In this document: positions 37,610 through 46,199 of the stretch, one piece after another
How positions within the stretch are numbered: position 1 is the stretch's first letter
Layout of the letters: each line of letters starts with the position of its first letter
Assembly (NCBI GenBank): GCA_000471045.1
Contig: KI301992.1
Span: 2,302,060 to 2,366,059 of the forward strand
Length of the DNA: 64,000 bases
Source of the DNA: an actinobacterium LLX17
GTDB lineage: Bacteria > Actinomycetota > Actinomycetes > Propionibacteriales > Nocardioidaceae
Direction of reading: 5' to 3'
Notes under the pieces: generated by a model
Told to the model about the DNA's origin: nothing
The model's database searches: none
The model's input: the letters and a program-made list of their open reading frames with translations, nothing else
Program-made: the position numbers and the translations under genes

Positions 37610-38632
37610 TCAGCCGAGGTACTTCTCGGACTCCCCCACGCCGCTCGTGATGCGCTCGACCTCGACTGCGACCATCTGAGCGACGAGGTCCTCGAAGGAC
37701 GTCGTCGCGGACCACCGCAGCTCACGCTCGGCCCTGCTCGGGTCGCCGCGGAGCGACTCGGCCTGCGTGGTGCTCCACAGGTGGGGCTGGATCTCGAGGT
37801 GGTCCTCGGGGTCGTCGCGACCGACCGAGGCGAACGCCACGTTCAGCATGTCGCGCAGCGTGTGGGTGGTGCCGGTGGCGACCACGTAGTCACCCGGGAC
37901 GTCGTGCGCCAGCATCCGCCGCATGGCCTCGACGTAGTCGACGGCGGCGCCCCAGTCGCGGTGGATGTCGATGTCGCCCAGCGCGACGGGGAGTCGTTGT
38001 CCGCAGGCGGCGGCCGCGGCGGCCGCGGCGATGCGGCTGGCCACGAACTGACGTCCTCGGAAGGGGCTCTCGTGGTTGAACAGGATTCCGTTGCAGGCGA
38101 ACAGGTCGTGGTGCTCGCGATAGCTGATCACGAGCTGATGGGCGGCGCTCTTGGCCACGGCGTAGGGCGTGCGCGGACGGTGAGCGGTCTCCTCGTGGAG
38201 TGCGCCGGCGAACTCGCTGCCGAAGACCTCGGCGGTCGATGCCTGGAAGAACCGCACGTCCTTGACGTTCTTCTCGCGGTGCCGCACCAAGGTCTCGAGC
38301 ATCTGCCCGACCGCGATGAGGTTGGTGTGGGTGACCAGCTCGGGGTCGGTCCAGCTGCGGCCGACGGCGCTGAAGGCGGCGAGGTTGAAGACGGCGTCGG
38401 GCGAGAACCGCGTCATCAGGTCCCCGAACCCCAGCCCGTCGCGCAGGTCGTGCTCGACGATCTGGACTCCCCCCAGGTACGGGGCCATGCGGGCCAGCGA
38501 CGACAGCCCGGGACGCACGGTGCCGACGACGTGCCAGCCCTGGGAGCGCAGCAGCCGGGCGAGGTACATGCCGTCCTGGCCGGCCACGCCGGTGATCAGC
38601 GCGGTGCGGGTGACGGGATCGGCGAGCGTCAC
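37610..38632 (-). CDS. GDP-mannose 4,6-dehydratase-like epimerase/dehydratase
   Basis: 340 residues of the extended SDR family. NAD(P)-binding ALITGVAGQDGMYLA (~10-24), catalytic YAVAKSAAHQ with the Tyr-xxx-Lys pair, STAEVFG, and NHESPFRGRQFVASRI, a block specific for GDP-mannose 4,6-dehydratases (substrate arginine contacts). It would form GDP-4-keto-6-deoxy-mannose, precursor of fucose, rhamnose or colitose-type sugars. No reductase clearly follows in this locus. GTG overlaps the polymerase gene TGA. Confidence 0.82.
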   Translation of the reverse strand: MTLADPVTRTALITGVAGQDGMYLARLLRSQGWHVVGTVRPGLSSLARMAPYLGGVQIVEHDLRDGLGFGDLMTRFSPDAVFNLAAFSAVGRSWTDPELVTHTNLIAVGQMLETLVRHREKNVKDVRFFQASTAEVFGSEFAGALHEETAHRPRTPYAVAKSAAHQLVISYREHHDLFACNGILFNHESPFRGRQFVASRIAAAAAAAACGQRLPVALGDIDIHRDWGAAVDYVEAMRRMLAHDVPGDYVVATGTTHTLRDMLNVAFASVGRDDPEDHLEIQPHLWSTTQAESLRGDPSRAERELRWSATTSFEDLVAQMVAVEVERITSGVGESEKYLG

Positions 38633-40011
38633 GGGGTCTCCTGACGAGGGGCGGGCGCGGAGGCGGTCTCTGGGGCGCCGGTCTCTGGGCCCGACTGTGG
38701 GCCCGACTCTGGGCCCGATCGCGACGTGAGGATCGGGAGCAGGAACGGCAGCGCGAGGGCGGTCCAGATGTACCGGTCCCACACCAGCGACGTGAGCGGC
38801 GCGATGGCGATGTAGGAGACCGCCGGGATGGCGAGCATCAGGTAGCGGGGGCCGATGATCAGCGCCTGCCGCACCGTGGCCCCGAGCAGCAGCAGGAAGG
38901 CCGCCACCGTGATGATGCCGCCCGCGGCGGCGATCTGGAGGTACACGTTGTGCGCCTCCAGCACGTCGCCGAAGCCGACCCCGAACAACGGGTTGGCCGT
39001 GAAGTTGTCGACGGCCACCTGCCGGAGCATCTCGCGATCGAGGTCCGACGGGGTCGACGTGGCGTTGCCCAGGAGACGGCCCAGGGCGTTGTTGCCCTCC
39101 TCGCCGCTCACGATGGCTCGGGCCACGATCCAGATGGGCGCGATGGACAGGCCGAAGAACAGGATCACCACGTTGATCGAGCGCGAGATCAGCACGTAGA
39201 CGCCGGCGGCCAGGACCGCCACCACGAGTGCTGCGCGGCTGCCGCTGATCCACACGCCGTAGGCGTTCACGGCGGCCGCGGCCACCAGCAGCGGGGCGTA
39301 CGAGCGGGGCAGCGCCGAGAGCAGGAAGGGAATCAGCGCCAGCGCGAGCATCGAGCACAGCCCGAGGATGTTGGGGTGCATCGTCAGGCCGATGTAGCGC
39401 CCGTAGAGGGAGTCACCGGACAGGACGGCCTGGGCGACGCTGATGCCCGCTCCCCCGACGTAGGCCAGGGCGAGCGCGACGACGACCTCGGGCCGCGGGC
39501 GCCACCAGGCGAACACCACCGGCAGCATGATCGCGCCGACCAGCAGCCGGGCGATGCTGAGCAGGCTGATGATGGGCTCGGGGTTGACCACGGAGGCCAC
39601 GAGGGCGGCGGACACGAACACGCCGACCGCGATGAGGAACAGCGCCTGGAGCCCGAACGTACGGTGCACCAACACCGGGAACAGGCAGACCACCGCGGCG
39701 AACAGCAGCAGGTCGGACGCCGCCACGATGTCCAGACCCGGCACCGGGCGCACGCGGTCCATGGGCGCCATGGCGAAGCCGACGAAGAACAGCACCATCG
39801 CGGCCTTCTCGAAGCCGACGGCCGCCACCAACGTCAGGCCGGCGACGAGGGCCATGCCCAGGACCCCCACCACCACCGACTTCATCGCCAGCGGGATGAG
39901 GACGGCCAGCAGGCCCCACGTCAGCAAGGGTGCGAGGATCGCGCCGTGGTACCGGCGCCGCAGCAGCCGGCGCACGGGCCCGGGCTCTCGAGGCACCTGC
40001 TGCGTGGCCAT
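38629..40011 (-). CDS. O-antigen ligase/polymerase family membrane protein (Wzy-like)
   Basis: 460 residues with about eleven hydrophobic helices and a cytosolic C-terminal Ser/Pro/Glu-rich tail containing SGPESGP-type repeats. The Wzy_C region has the TMHPNILGL block, ISGSRAALV, and NPLFGVGFGDVLEAHNVYLQ before the late helices, as in polymerases or ligases that act on lipid-linked glycans outside the membrane. Nine bases downstream of the kinase gene and coupled to the dehydratase gene, so all three form one transcript. Confidence 0.82.
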   Translation of the reverse strand: MATQQVPREPGPVRRLLRRRYHGAILAPLLTWGLLAVLIPLAMKSVVVGVLGMALVAGLTLVAAVGFEKAAMVLFFVGFAMAPMDRVRPVPGLDIVAASDLLLFAAVVCLFPVLVHRTFGLQALFLIAVGVFVSAALVASVVNPEPIISLLSIARLLVGAIMLPVVFAWWRPRPEVVVALALAYVGGAGISVAQAVLSGDSLYGRYIGLTMHPNILGLCSMLALALIPFLLSALPRSYAPLLVAAAAVNAYGVWISGSRAALVVAVLAAGVYVLISRSINVVILFFGLSIAPIWIVARAIVSGEEGNNALGRLLGNATSTPSDLDREMLRQVAVDNFTANPLFGVGFGDVLEAHNVYLQIAAAGGIITVAAFLLLLGATVRQALIIGPRYLMLAIPAVSYIAIAPLTSLVWDRYIWTALALPFLLPILTSRSGPESGPQSGPETGAPETASAPAPRQETP

Positions 40012-40020
40012 GCGGGATCC

Positions 40021-41436
40021 CTAGTCGCGGGCCGCGCGACGGCCGCGGACGCCACCGCCGGTGCGCTTCGACGGCGCCGAGCCCGGATTCGTGCCGTAGC
40101 CGTATCCGTACCCGTAGCCGTACCCGTAGGACTCGGCCGAGCGGCGCGGCGTGCGGTTGAGCACGGCGCCGAACAGGTGACCGCCCACGCCCTGGACCCG
40201 CGAGACCGCGAGACGCAGCTGCTCGCGCGTGGTGGAGCCGTGCCGGACGAGCAGCAGGGCGCCGTCGACCTCGGTCACCAGGATCGAGGCGTCGGCGACG
40301 GGAAGCATCGGCGGCGCGTCGATGATGACGGTGTCGTACTTGTCCTTCACCGACGCGATGAGGTCCTTCATCGCGCGGGAGTCCAGCACCTCGGACGGGT
40401 TGGGCGGCATGGGCCCGGTGCCCAGGAAGTCGATGCCGCTGGGGTGCGACTGGATCGAGTTGTCCAAGGTCGTGCGACCGATGAGCACCGTGAGGACACC
40501 CACGGCGTTCTCGAGCCCCAGCAGCTCGGCCACGTTGGGGTTGCGCATGTCGGCGTCGATCAGCAGGACCGAGCGTCCGGACTGCGCGATCGCGATCGCG
40601 AGGTTGGTCGAGACGAGCGTCTTGCCCTCGTTGGGGACGGCGCTCGAGATCAAGATGGCCTGTCGGCGGGCGTCGACGTTGGCGTACTGCAGGTTGGTGC
40701 GCAGGACCCGGAAGGCCTCCGACAGCGGGGTGCCGAACTCGGTGCTGAGCGGCTCGTTCTTGACCTGCGGGTCGAAGGGCAGGCTGGCCAGGACACCGCC
40801 GCCGGTGATGCTCTCGACCTCCTCGCGCGACTTGACGGTGCGGTCGAGCAGGTCGCGCAGCACGGCGCCGGCGATCGCCAGGAACAGGCTGAGCAGGAGG
40901 CCGACGCCTCCGTTGATGACGAGGTTGGGCGACACGGTCGACTCGCTGAAGCTGGCGTCGGCCGTGACCCGGGCGGCGATCGCCGGCTGCTGGCCGGTGA
41001 CGGTGGGCTCCTCGATACGGGTGACGAGGTCGACGACCTCCTCGGCCTCGGCATCGGCGATGTCGCGGGCAAGCTCGGGCGACTCGGCCTTGACCGAGAT
41101 CTCGATGGTCTGCGTGCCGGTGACGACCGCGGCGGTGATGTTGCCCTCGAGCTCCTCGATGGAGGAGTCGAGGTCGAGCTGGTCGATGACGTTCTGCAGC
41201 AGCGCGGGATCGGTGGCGAGGTCGGCGTACGACGCGACACGCGAGGTGACGATGAAGGACGCGGCGTACTCGGCCTGTCCGCCCGTCGGCGTCGAGATGA
41301 ACACCTTGACCGTCGAGCCGTACATCGGCGTGGCGGTCAGGAGGATCGCGGCCGTTGCGGCGATGCCGAGGAGAAAGGTGACCAGGCTGAACTTCCAGCG
41401 GACGCGCATGGCGGTCACGAACTGCTGCAGATCCAC
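40021..41436 (-). CDS. Polysaccharide biosynthesis tyrosine autokinase (Wzz/BY-kinase fusion)
   Basis: 471 residues: Wzz chain-length domain with two helices (~17-40 and ~155-178), then a BY-kinase with Walker A SSAVPNEGKTLVSTNLA, Walker A' LLIDADMRNP and Walker B VIIDAPP. The tail has the sequence SYGYGYGYGYGYG (five to six Tyr), likely the autophosphorylated cluster that controls chain length and export. GTG 41436 follows AGAGGA at good spacing; an in-frame GTG earlier would add ~30 residues. Head of the operon, divergent from the epimerase gene. Confidence 0.85.
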   Translation of the reverse strand: MDLQQFVTAMRVRWKFSLVTFLLGIAATAAILLTATPMYGSTVKVFISTPTGGQAEYAASFIVTSRVASYADLATDPALLQNVIDQLDLDSSIEELEGNITAAVVTGTQTIEISVKAESPELARDIADAEAEEVVDLVTRIEEPTVTGQQPAIAARVTADASFSESTVSPNLVINGGVGLLLSLFLAIAGAVLRDLLDRTVKSREEVESITGGGVLASLPFDPQVKNEPLSTEFGTPLSEAFRVLRTNLQYANVDARRQAILISSAVPNEGKTLVSTNLAIAIAQSGRSVLLIDADMRNPNVAELLGLENAVGVLTVLIGRTTLDNSIQSHPSGIDFLGTGPMPPNPSEVLDSRAMKDLIASVKDKYDTVIIDAPPMLPVADASILVTEVDGALLLVRHGSTTREQLRLAVSRVQGVGGHLFGAVLNRTPRRSAESYGYGYGYGYGYGTNPGSAPSKRTGGGVRGRRAARD

Positions 41437-41653
41437 GTTCGTCCTCTGATCGGGGCTGTCCGACGCTGCTGCCGCGACGGCGTCTGCGAGTGTATGCGAG
41501 ACAGAGACGCCCCACCTAGCAGGTGGGACCCGGTGTGGCACATCATGGGTGACGACCGCCCGAATGTTCGGCAGCGCGCGTAACCTCACCCGGCTGGATC
41601 GTTGTTCATGCTGGTGCTGCCAAAGCGAACGCACACGACCCTCGGAGAGATAC
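41437..41653. promoter_or_regulatory. Divergent control region of the polysaccharide locus
   Basis: 217 bases between the kinase and epimerase starts. It contains a seven-bp hairpin CCCACCT-agc-AGGTGGG (41511-41527), a GCGTCT/AGACGC inverted pair just to its left, and TAACCT (near 41581) as a possible -10 for the rightward gene. Both transcripts probably start here; hairpins may be operators or leader structures. Confidence 0.45.
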
Positions 41654-42619
41654 ATGACTGTTCTGGTGACCGGAGCCGGTGGATTCATCGGCGGACACCT
41701 CGTAGCCGACCTGCTGAAGCAGGGTCAGACCGTTCGCGCGGTCGACGTGAAGCCGCAGGAGGAGTGGTACCAGGTGCACGACGCGGCGGAGAGCATCGTC
41801 GCCGACTGTGCCGACATGCGCGACGCGCACCGCATCTCCGAGGGCACGACGGAGATCTACAACCTCGCGGCCGACATGGGCGGCATGGGGTTCATCGAGA
41901 ACAACAAGGCCGAGTGCATGCTCTCGGTGCTCACCAGCACCAACATGCTGGTCGCCGCGCGCGACGCCGGCACCCGCCGCTTCTTCTACAGCAGCTCGGC
42001 GTGCGTCTACGCCGGTGACAAGCAGACCGACCCCAACGTCACGGCCCTGAAGGAGTCCGACGCCTACCCGGCGGACCCCGAGGACGGCTACGGCTGGGAG
42101 AAGCTCTTCAGCGAGCGCATGGCCCGCCACTTCCGCGAGGACTTCGGCATCGAGACCCGCGTCGCCCGCTACCACAACGTCTACGGCCCCGAGGGCACGT
42201 TCGAGGGTGGCCGCGAGAAGGCTCCCGCGGCACTGTCGCGCAAGATTGCGCACGCCAAGCTCAGCGGCGAGCACGAGATCGACGTCTGGGGCGACGGCGA
42301 GCAGTCGCGCAGCTTCATGTACATCGACGACTGCGTCCGCGGCTCGCAGGAGATCCTGGCCGGCGAGAACGTCGAGCCGGTCAACCTCGGCTCGTCCGAG
42401 CTCGTGACGATCAACCAGATGATCGGCATTCTCGAGGAGATCGCCGGCATCACGGTCAAGAAGCAGCACGACCTCACCGCCCCCCAGGGCGTGCGCGGCC
42501 GCAACAGCGACAACACCTTCTTCCACGAGACCTACGGCTGGGAGCCGTCGATCAGCCTGCACGACGGGCTGGAGAAGACGTACTCGTGGATCTACGACCA
42601 GATCTCCGATCGTTACTGA
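41654..42619 (+). CDS. GDP-mannose 3,5-epimerase-like NAD-dependent epimerase
   Basis: 321 residues. NAD-binding VTGAGGFIGGHLV (5-17), then blocks diagnostic of GDP-mannose 3,5-epimerase: NLAADMGGMGFIENNKAE, FFYSSSACVYAG, and DGYGWEKLFSERM with catalytic Tyr/Lys, RYHNVYGPEGT and GGREKAPAALSRK. The plant enzyme makes GDP-L-galactose for ascorbate and cell-wall sugars; in bacteria it would supply L-galactose or L-gulose for glycan. ATG 41654 has GGAGAG upstream. First gene of a two-gene unit with an FkbM enzyme. Confidence 0.8.
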   Translation: MTVLVTGAGGFIGGHLVADLLKQGQTVRAVDVKPQEEWYQVHDAAESIVADCADMRDAHRISEGTTEIYNLAADMGGMGFIENNKAECMLSVLTSTNMLVAARDAGTRRFFYSSSACVYAGDKQTDPNVTALKESDAYPADPEDGYGWEKLFSERMARHFREDFGIETRVARYHNVYGPEGTFEGGREKAPAALSRKIAHAKLSGEHEIDVWGDGEQSRSFMYIDDCVRGSQEILAGENVEPVNLGSSELVTINQMIGILEEIAGITVKKQHDLTAPQGVRGRNSDNTFFHETYGWEPSISLHDGLEKTYSWIYDQISDRY

Positions 42620-42623
42620 GTCG

Positions 42624-43370
42624 ATGACCGACCAGTCACGGGCCAACAAGGTTCGCGAGACGGGCAAGCTGATCCTGCGGCGCGCCCTGCAGCGTGCCGA
42701 CATCGAGATCGGCCGCGGGCCGTTCGCGAGCCGTCTCGTCAACACGCTGCGCTCGCGCGGCATCGACACGGTCCTCGACATCGGCGCCAACGTCGGCCAG
42801 TACGCCGTGCTCGCGCGCAGCGCGGGCTTCGAGGGACGCATCATCAGCTGCGAGCCGCTGGCCGGCGCGTACGGCGAGATCTCCGGTCGGGCCCGCAAGG
42901 ACCGGAACTGGATCACGCTCAACACGGCCGTCGGCGCCGAGCCGGGCACCACGACGATCAATGTCTCGGAGAACTCGTTCTCGTCGTCGATCCGTGAGAT
43001 GACCGACGCGCACCTCAGCGCCGCGCCGGGCTCCGGCTACGTCGCCACCGAGACCGTGCCCGTCACGACCGTCAAGGCGATCGCGTCCGAGCACGGGGTC
43101 GACCCGGCCCGCACGCTGCTGAAGATCGACACGCAGGGCTTCGAGGACGAGGTGCTGCGCGGTGCGGGCGACCTGGTGGGACGCTTCGCGGCGATCCAGC
43201 TGGAGCTGTCGTTCGTGGAGCTCTACGAGGGCCAGCTGCTCTACGAGGACCTCGTGGCGCAGATGGCGCAGGCCGGCTACCGCATCCAGCAGATCGACCC
43301 CGGGTTCTCCAACCCCGACGGCCGCCTCCTGCAGGTCGACGGCGTCTTCGTCCTCACCGCCGACGACTGA
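42624..43370 (+). CDS. FkbM family methyltransferase 2
   Basis: 248 residues. SAM motif TVLDIGANVGQYAVLAR (~50-66), SCEPLAGAY, and the FkbM signature LLKIDTQGFEDEVL (~156-169). It is clearly paralogous to FkbM 3 (49476-50198): both share LKIDTQGFE, a run of Leu/Glu (LQLEL / IQLEL) and the end LQVDGVFV. It starts four bases after the epimerase stop, so it likely methylates the sugar that pathway makes. Convergent with the next methyltransferase gene. Confidence 0.85.
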   Translation: MTDQSRANKVRETGKLILRRALQRADIEIGRGPFASRLVNTLRSRGIDTVLDIGANVGQYAVLARSAGFEGRIISCEPLAGAYGEISGRARKDRNWITLNTAVGAEPGTTTINVSENSFSSSIREMTDAHLSAAPGSGYVATETVPVTTVKAIASEHGVDPARTLLKIDTQGFEDEVLRGAGDLVGRFAAIQLELSFVELYEGQLLYEDLVAQMAQAGYRIQQIDPGFSNPDGRLLQVDGVFVLTADD

Positions 43371-43396
43371 GCCGCCGCTCCCCCCGTGGGCGGGAG

Positions 43397-44431
43397 TCAG
43401 TTCTTGCGGCGGATCCAGAGGGACGACGGCGGGTTGGCGTCGTTGCGCAGGGGCGTGTAGTCGTCGAACAGACCGGCCAGCACGGTCTCGTCGTCGTGGC
43501 GGATCATCGGCGTCGACAGCAGCACCTCGAACGCCGAGTTGAACGTCAGGAAGGTCTGCACGACCATCGCCTCGTTCCAGTACACGGGCCAGCGCTCGCC
43601 GAACAGCCACGTGTCGGCCGGGTAGGGGCCGTTGAACGGGAAGTGCACGTCGTGGATGTGCACCAGCACGCCCGGCTTGATGCGCGGCAGCACCTCCAGG
43701 AACAGGTACGCGACGTCGCTGTCGATCTTCAGGGCGTGTGAGGAGTCGATGAACAGGACGTCACCGGCCTCGAGCTGCTCGAAGGTCGAGAACGGCACGT
43801 CCTGGACGAAGCCCTCGACCAGCGAGAAGTCCGGCAGGCCGCGCAGGGCCTCGAAGGGGTACGGCTCGATGCAGGTGATGCTGAGCGGTGACCCCTCGTC
43901 GGCGTTGCGAGCCGCCGCGAGCGAGGCGTAGTACGTCGAGAGCCCCGAACCGACCTCGAGGTACCGCTTCGGCTTGTGCTCACGCAGCATGAAGTAGAGC
44001 GTGCGCGAGTCCAGGTGCGGGTAGCCGGGACCGAAGCCGCGGCGGGTGTTGCTCAGGTAGTCGCCGGTGACCTCGCGGTACTCGGCGTCCCAGGTGGCCG
44101 CGAGCTTCGAGAGCCGCTCGACCATGGCCGGGACGTCGGCGTCGATGCCGACGAGCTCGCTCGGCTTGTCCCACCGCTCCCGCGTCTTCTCGATGTCCGA
44201 CAGCACTGGCAGCGTCGAGTAGTAGTCGGCCTTCTTGACCACGTTGAACCCGAGGGCACCGAAGGCGCGCTGCACGAGACGGATGCGAGCCCGACGGGCC
44301 CGGAACACCACGCCATCGAGTCCCCGCACCACCGGGGCGGGGAGGATCCTCGCGACCCGCTGCTTGGCGGAGGGCCGCGGTGCCGCGGCGACGGCGCTGC
44401 TGGTGGAAGGGGTCACAGTGGGGCTGGCCAT
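43397..44431 (-). CDS. Class I SAM-dependent methyltransferase (Methyltransf_24-like)
   Basis: 344 residues. A ~130-residue N-terminal region with basic helices precedes the methyltransferase core: RYLEVGSGLSTYYASLA (motif I, ~156-172), ITCIEPYP, VLFIDSSHALKIDSDVAYL with the Asp-Ser-Ser-His typical of this group, and HIHDVHFPF, a metal-like Asp/His site. The WRP/WPVYWNE segment is found in cell-surface glycan clusters. TACGAT (44439-44444) seven bases before the ATG suggests a leaderless mRNA. Target unknown, presumably sugar. Confidence 0.78.
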   Translation of the reverse strand: MASPTVTPSTSSAVAAAPRPSAKQRVARILPAPVVRGLDGVVFRARRARIRLVQRAFGALGFNVVKKADYYSTLPVLSDIEKTRERWDKPSELVGIDADVPAMVERLSKLAATWDAEYREVTGDYLSNTRRGFGPGYPHLDSRTLYFMLREHKPKRYLEVGSGLSTYYASLAAARNADEGSPLSITCIEPYPFEALRGLPDFSLVEGFVQDVPFSTFEQLEAGDVLFIDSSHALKIDSDVAYLFLEVLPRIKPGVLVHIHDVHFPFNGPYPADTWLFGERWPVYWNEAMVVQTFLTFNSAFEVLLSTPMIRHDDETVLAGLFDDYTPLRNDANPPSSLWIRRKN

Positions 44432-44461
44432 GGGGATGATCGTACGGACTCGACGCCGCCC

Positions 44462-45316
44462 TCAGGCGTCGTTCGCCCAGTCGTTCGTCACGTCGTTGGT
44501 CGGGTCGCTCGTCATGTCCGTGAGGTGCGACTGCGTCGCCGCCCAGGCGTCGATCTCGACGGCGAGGGCCTCACCGATGTGCCGGTGCATCTGCGGCGAG
44601 TAGTGGAACCCGTCCGGCTGGACGAGACCCATGTCGCCCTCGGCGTGCTTCTCGGCGAGCGGCATGATCGGGAACATCCGCACGTGCTCGAGCCCCACGC
44701 GCTGCACGACGGCCTCCATCTCGCGGTTGGCCAGGGCGATCCGCCGCGCCATGCCGGGGAACCAGCCGGCGATGCGCGGCCCGGGCGGCAGCACCTCGAA
44801 CAGCAGCACCATCGGGCTGCCGACCTTCTGGACCTGGCTGATGTACTGCTCGAGATCCGCACCCAGCCGGCGGGCGCGACGCACGCCGACGTACGGCCCC
44901 ACCACGGCGTCGACCTTCGCCTGCACCTGCGCGAGACCCCGCCAGATCGGTCGCACGACGTGGCGCCGGTAGAGCTTGCGGATCGGACCCCGCCGCGTCT
45001 TGAAGCTGTTGCCGTGCCGCTCGAGCCACCGCGGCAGGAAGAGGTGCACCGACTCGAAGTGCCCGTACGCCAGGATGATGACGTCCGGCGAGTAGCCCAG
45101 CACCTCGCGCTGCCAGGTCGCGAGCAGCCGCGTCGCCTTCTCCGAGGTCATCGTGATCGCCTGCACGTCGACCGGTCGGCCGGACTCCAGCAGCTGCTCC
45201 TCGATGACCCGCGGGAACGTCAGGTCCTGCCGCGGTCCGCCCATCCACGAGGTCCAGTTGACGGTCGACGGACCCTTGACGAGCACGCGGAGCGGCAGGG
45301 GGCGGGGCGACGGCAC
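44462..45316 (-). CDS. SGNH/GDSL hydrolase-like protein
   Basis: 284 residues, no signal peptide, so cytosolic or membrane-peripheral. The fold is suggested by block I-like LVKGPSTVNWTSWMGGP, DVIILAYGHFESVHLF (the Gly block and an Asn/His-like position) and, near the end, PDGFHYSPQMHRHIG with the Asp-x-x-His catalytic pair. The canonical GDSL serine appears altered (KGPST), so it may be an esterase, acyltransferase or inactive relative. The C-terminal tail has Asp/Thr/Asn repeats (TNDVTNDWAND). GTG follows GGAGG. It may add or remove an acyl group on the glycan. Confidence 0.6.
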   Translation of the reverse strand: MPSPRPLPLRVLVKGPSTVNWTSWMGGPRQDLTFPRVIEEQLLESGRPVDVQAITMTSEKATRLLATWQREVLGYSPDVIILAYGHFESVHLFLPRWLERHGNSFKTRRGPIRKLYRRHVVRPIWRGLAQVQAKVDAVVGPYVGVRRARRLGADLEQYISQVQKVGSPMVLLFEVLPPGPRIAGWFPGMARRIALANREMEAVVQRVGLEHVRMFPIMPLAEKHAEGDMGLVQPDGFHYSPQMHRHIGEALAVEIDAWAATQSHLTDMTSDPTNDVTNDWANDA

Positions 45317-45431
45317 GGAGCCTCCAACGATCGGGGTTCGGGGAAGAGCTGGCGACAGGAAAAGTATGGTGCACCCGCGACCGTCCGGGTGCGGAATTCC
45401 CGCTCCCGTCCGGCGCCGGTGGCGCGAGGCG

Positions 45432-46199
45432 TCAGCTCGTCAGTCCGCCGTCGACGACGAGGACCTGGCCGGTCAGGTAGCTGCCGGCCGGATCGGTCAG
45501 GAACTGACAGACGCGCGCGACGTCGACCGGCTCGCCGAGGCGTCCTGCCGGGGTGCGGCGCTCGATCTGCCCCATCTGGCCCTCGTCGAGCCCGTGGCTC
45601 ATCTCGGTGCGCAGGTAGCCGGGGGCGATGCCGTTGACCGTGATGCCGCGGGAGCCCAGCTCGCGGGCCATCGAGCGGGTCAGGCCGTCGAGCGCGGCCT
45701 TGGTGGCGCTGTAGACGCCGAGGCCGCGGTAGCCCGAGCGCCCCACGATCGAGGAGATGTTGACGATCGAGCCGCTGCGACGCGCCAGCATCCGGCGGCT
45801 CACCAGACGCGACATGTAGAGCGTGCCCTTGATGTTGAGGTCGACCACGACGTCGATGTCCTCGTCGGTCGCCATGCCGAGGATGCCGTCGCGGGCGACG
45901 CCGGCGTTGTTGATCAGCACGTCGACGCGGTCCCAGCGCTCGACCACGGCGTCGACGAACGCCTTGGCGTCGGCCGACTTCGAGAGGTCGGCGGTCGCGA
46001 AGAAGAAGCGATCGGGGTGCTCGGTGCGCCAGCGCTCGACCTCGGGGGTCACCGAACGGGCGCACGCGGCCACGAGGTCGCCGGAGGCGAGGTAGGACTC
46101 GACGATGCCGGCACCGAGTCCCCGGCTGCCACCGGTGACGATGACGACCCGGGGCTGGGTGGAGTTCTGGGCAGCTGGGTTCTGGGGTGTCTCGCTCAC
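45432..46199 (-). CDS. Short-chain dehydrogenase/reductase, FabG-like
   Basis: 255 residues. NAD(P)-binding TGGSRGLG (22-29), NNAG (~98), the catalytic Ser in NISSIVG and [10 protein letters not shown] with the Tyr-xxx-Lys, and the end [17 protein letters not shown]. Closest in look to 3-oxoacyl-ACP reductase FabG. Since ligase and carrier protein genes precede it in one run, it probably reduces a keto group on an ACP-bound substrate. GTG overlaps the ligase gene TGA. Confidence 0.82.
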   Translation of the reverse strand: MSETPQNPAAQNSTQPRVVIVTGGSRGLGAGIVESYLASGDLVAACARSVTPEVERWRTEHPDRFFFATADLSKSADAKAFVDAVVERWDRVDVLINNAGVARDGILGMATDEDIDVVVDLNIKGTLYMSRLVSRRMLARRSGSIVNISSIVGRSGYRGLGVYSATKAALDGLTRSMARELGSRGITVNGIAPGYLRTEMSHGLDEGQMGQIERRTPAGRLGEPVDVARVCQFLTDPAGSYLTGQVLVVDGGLTS

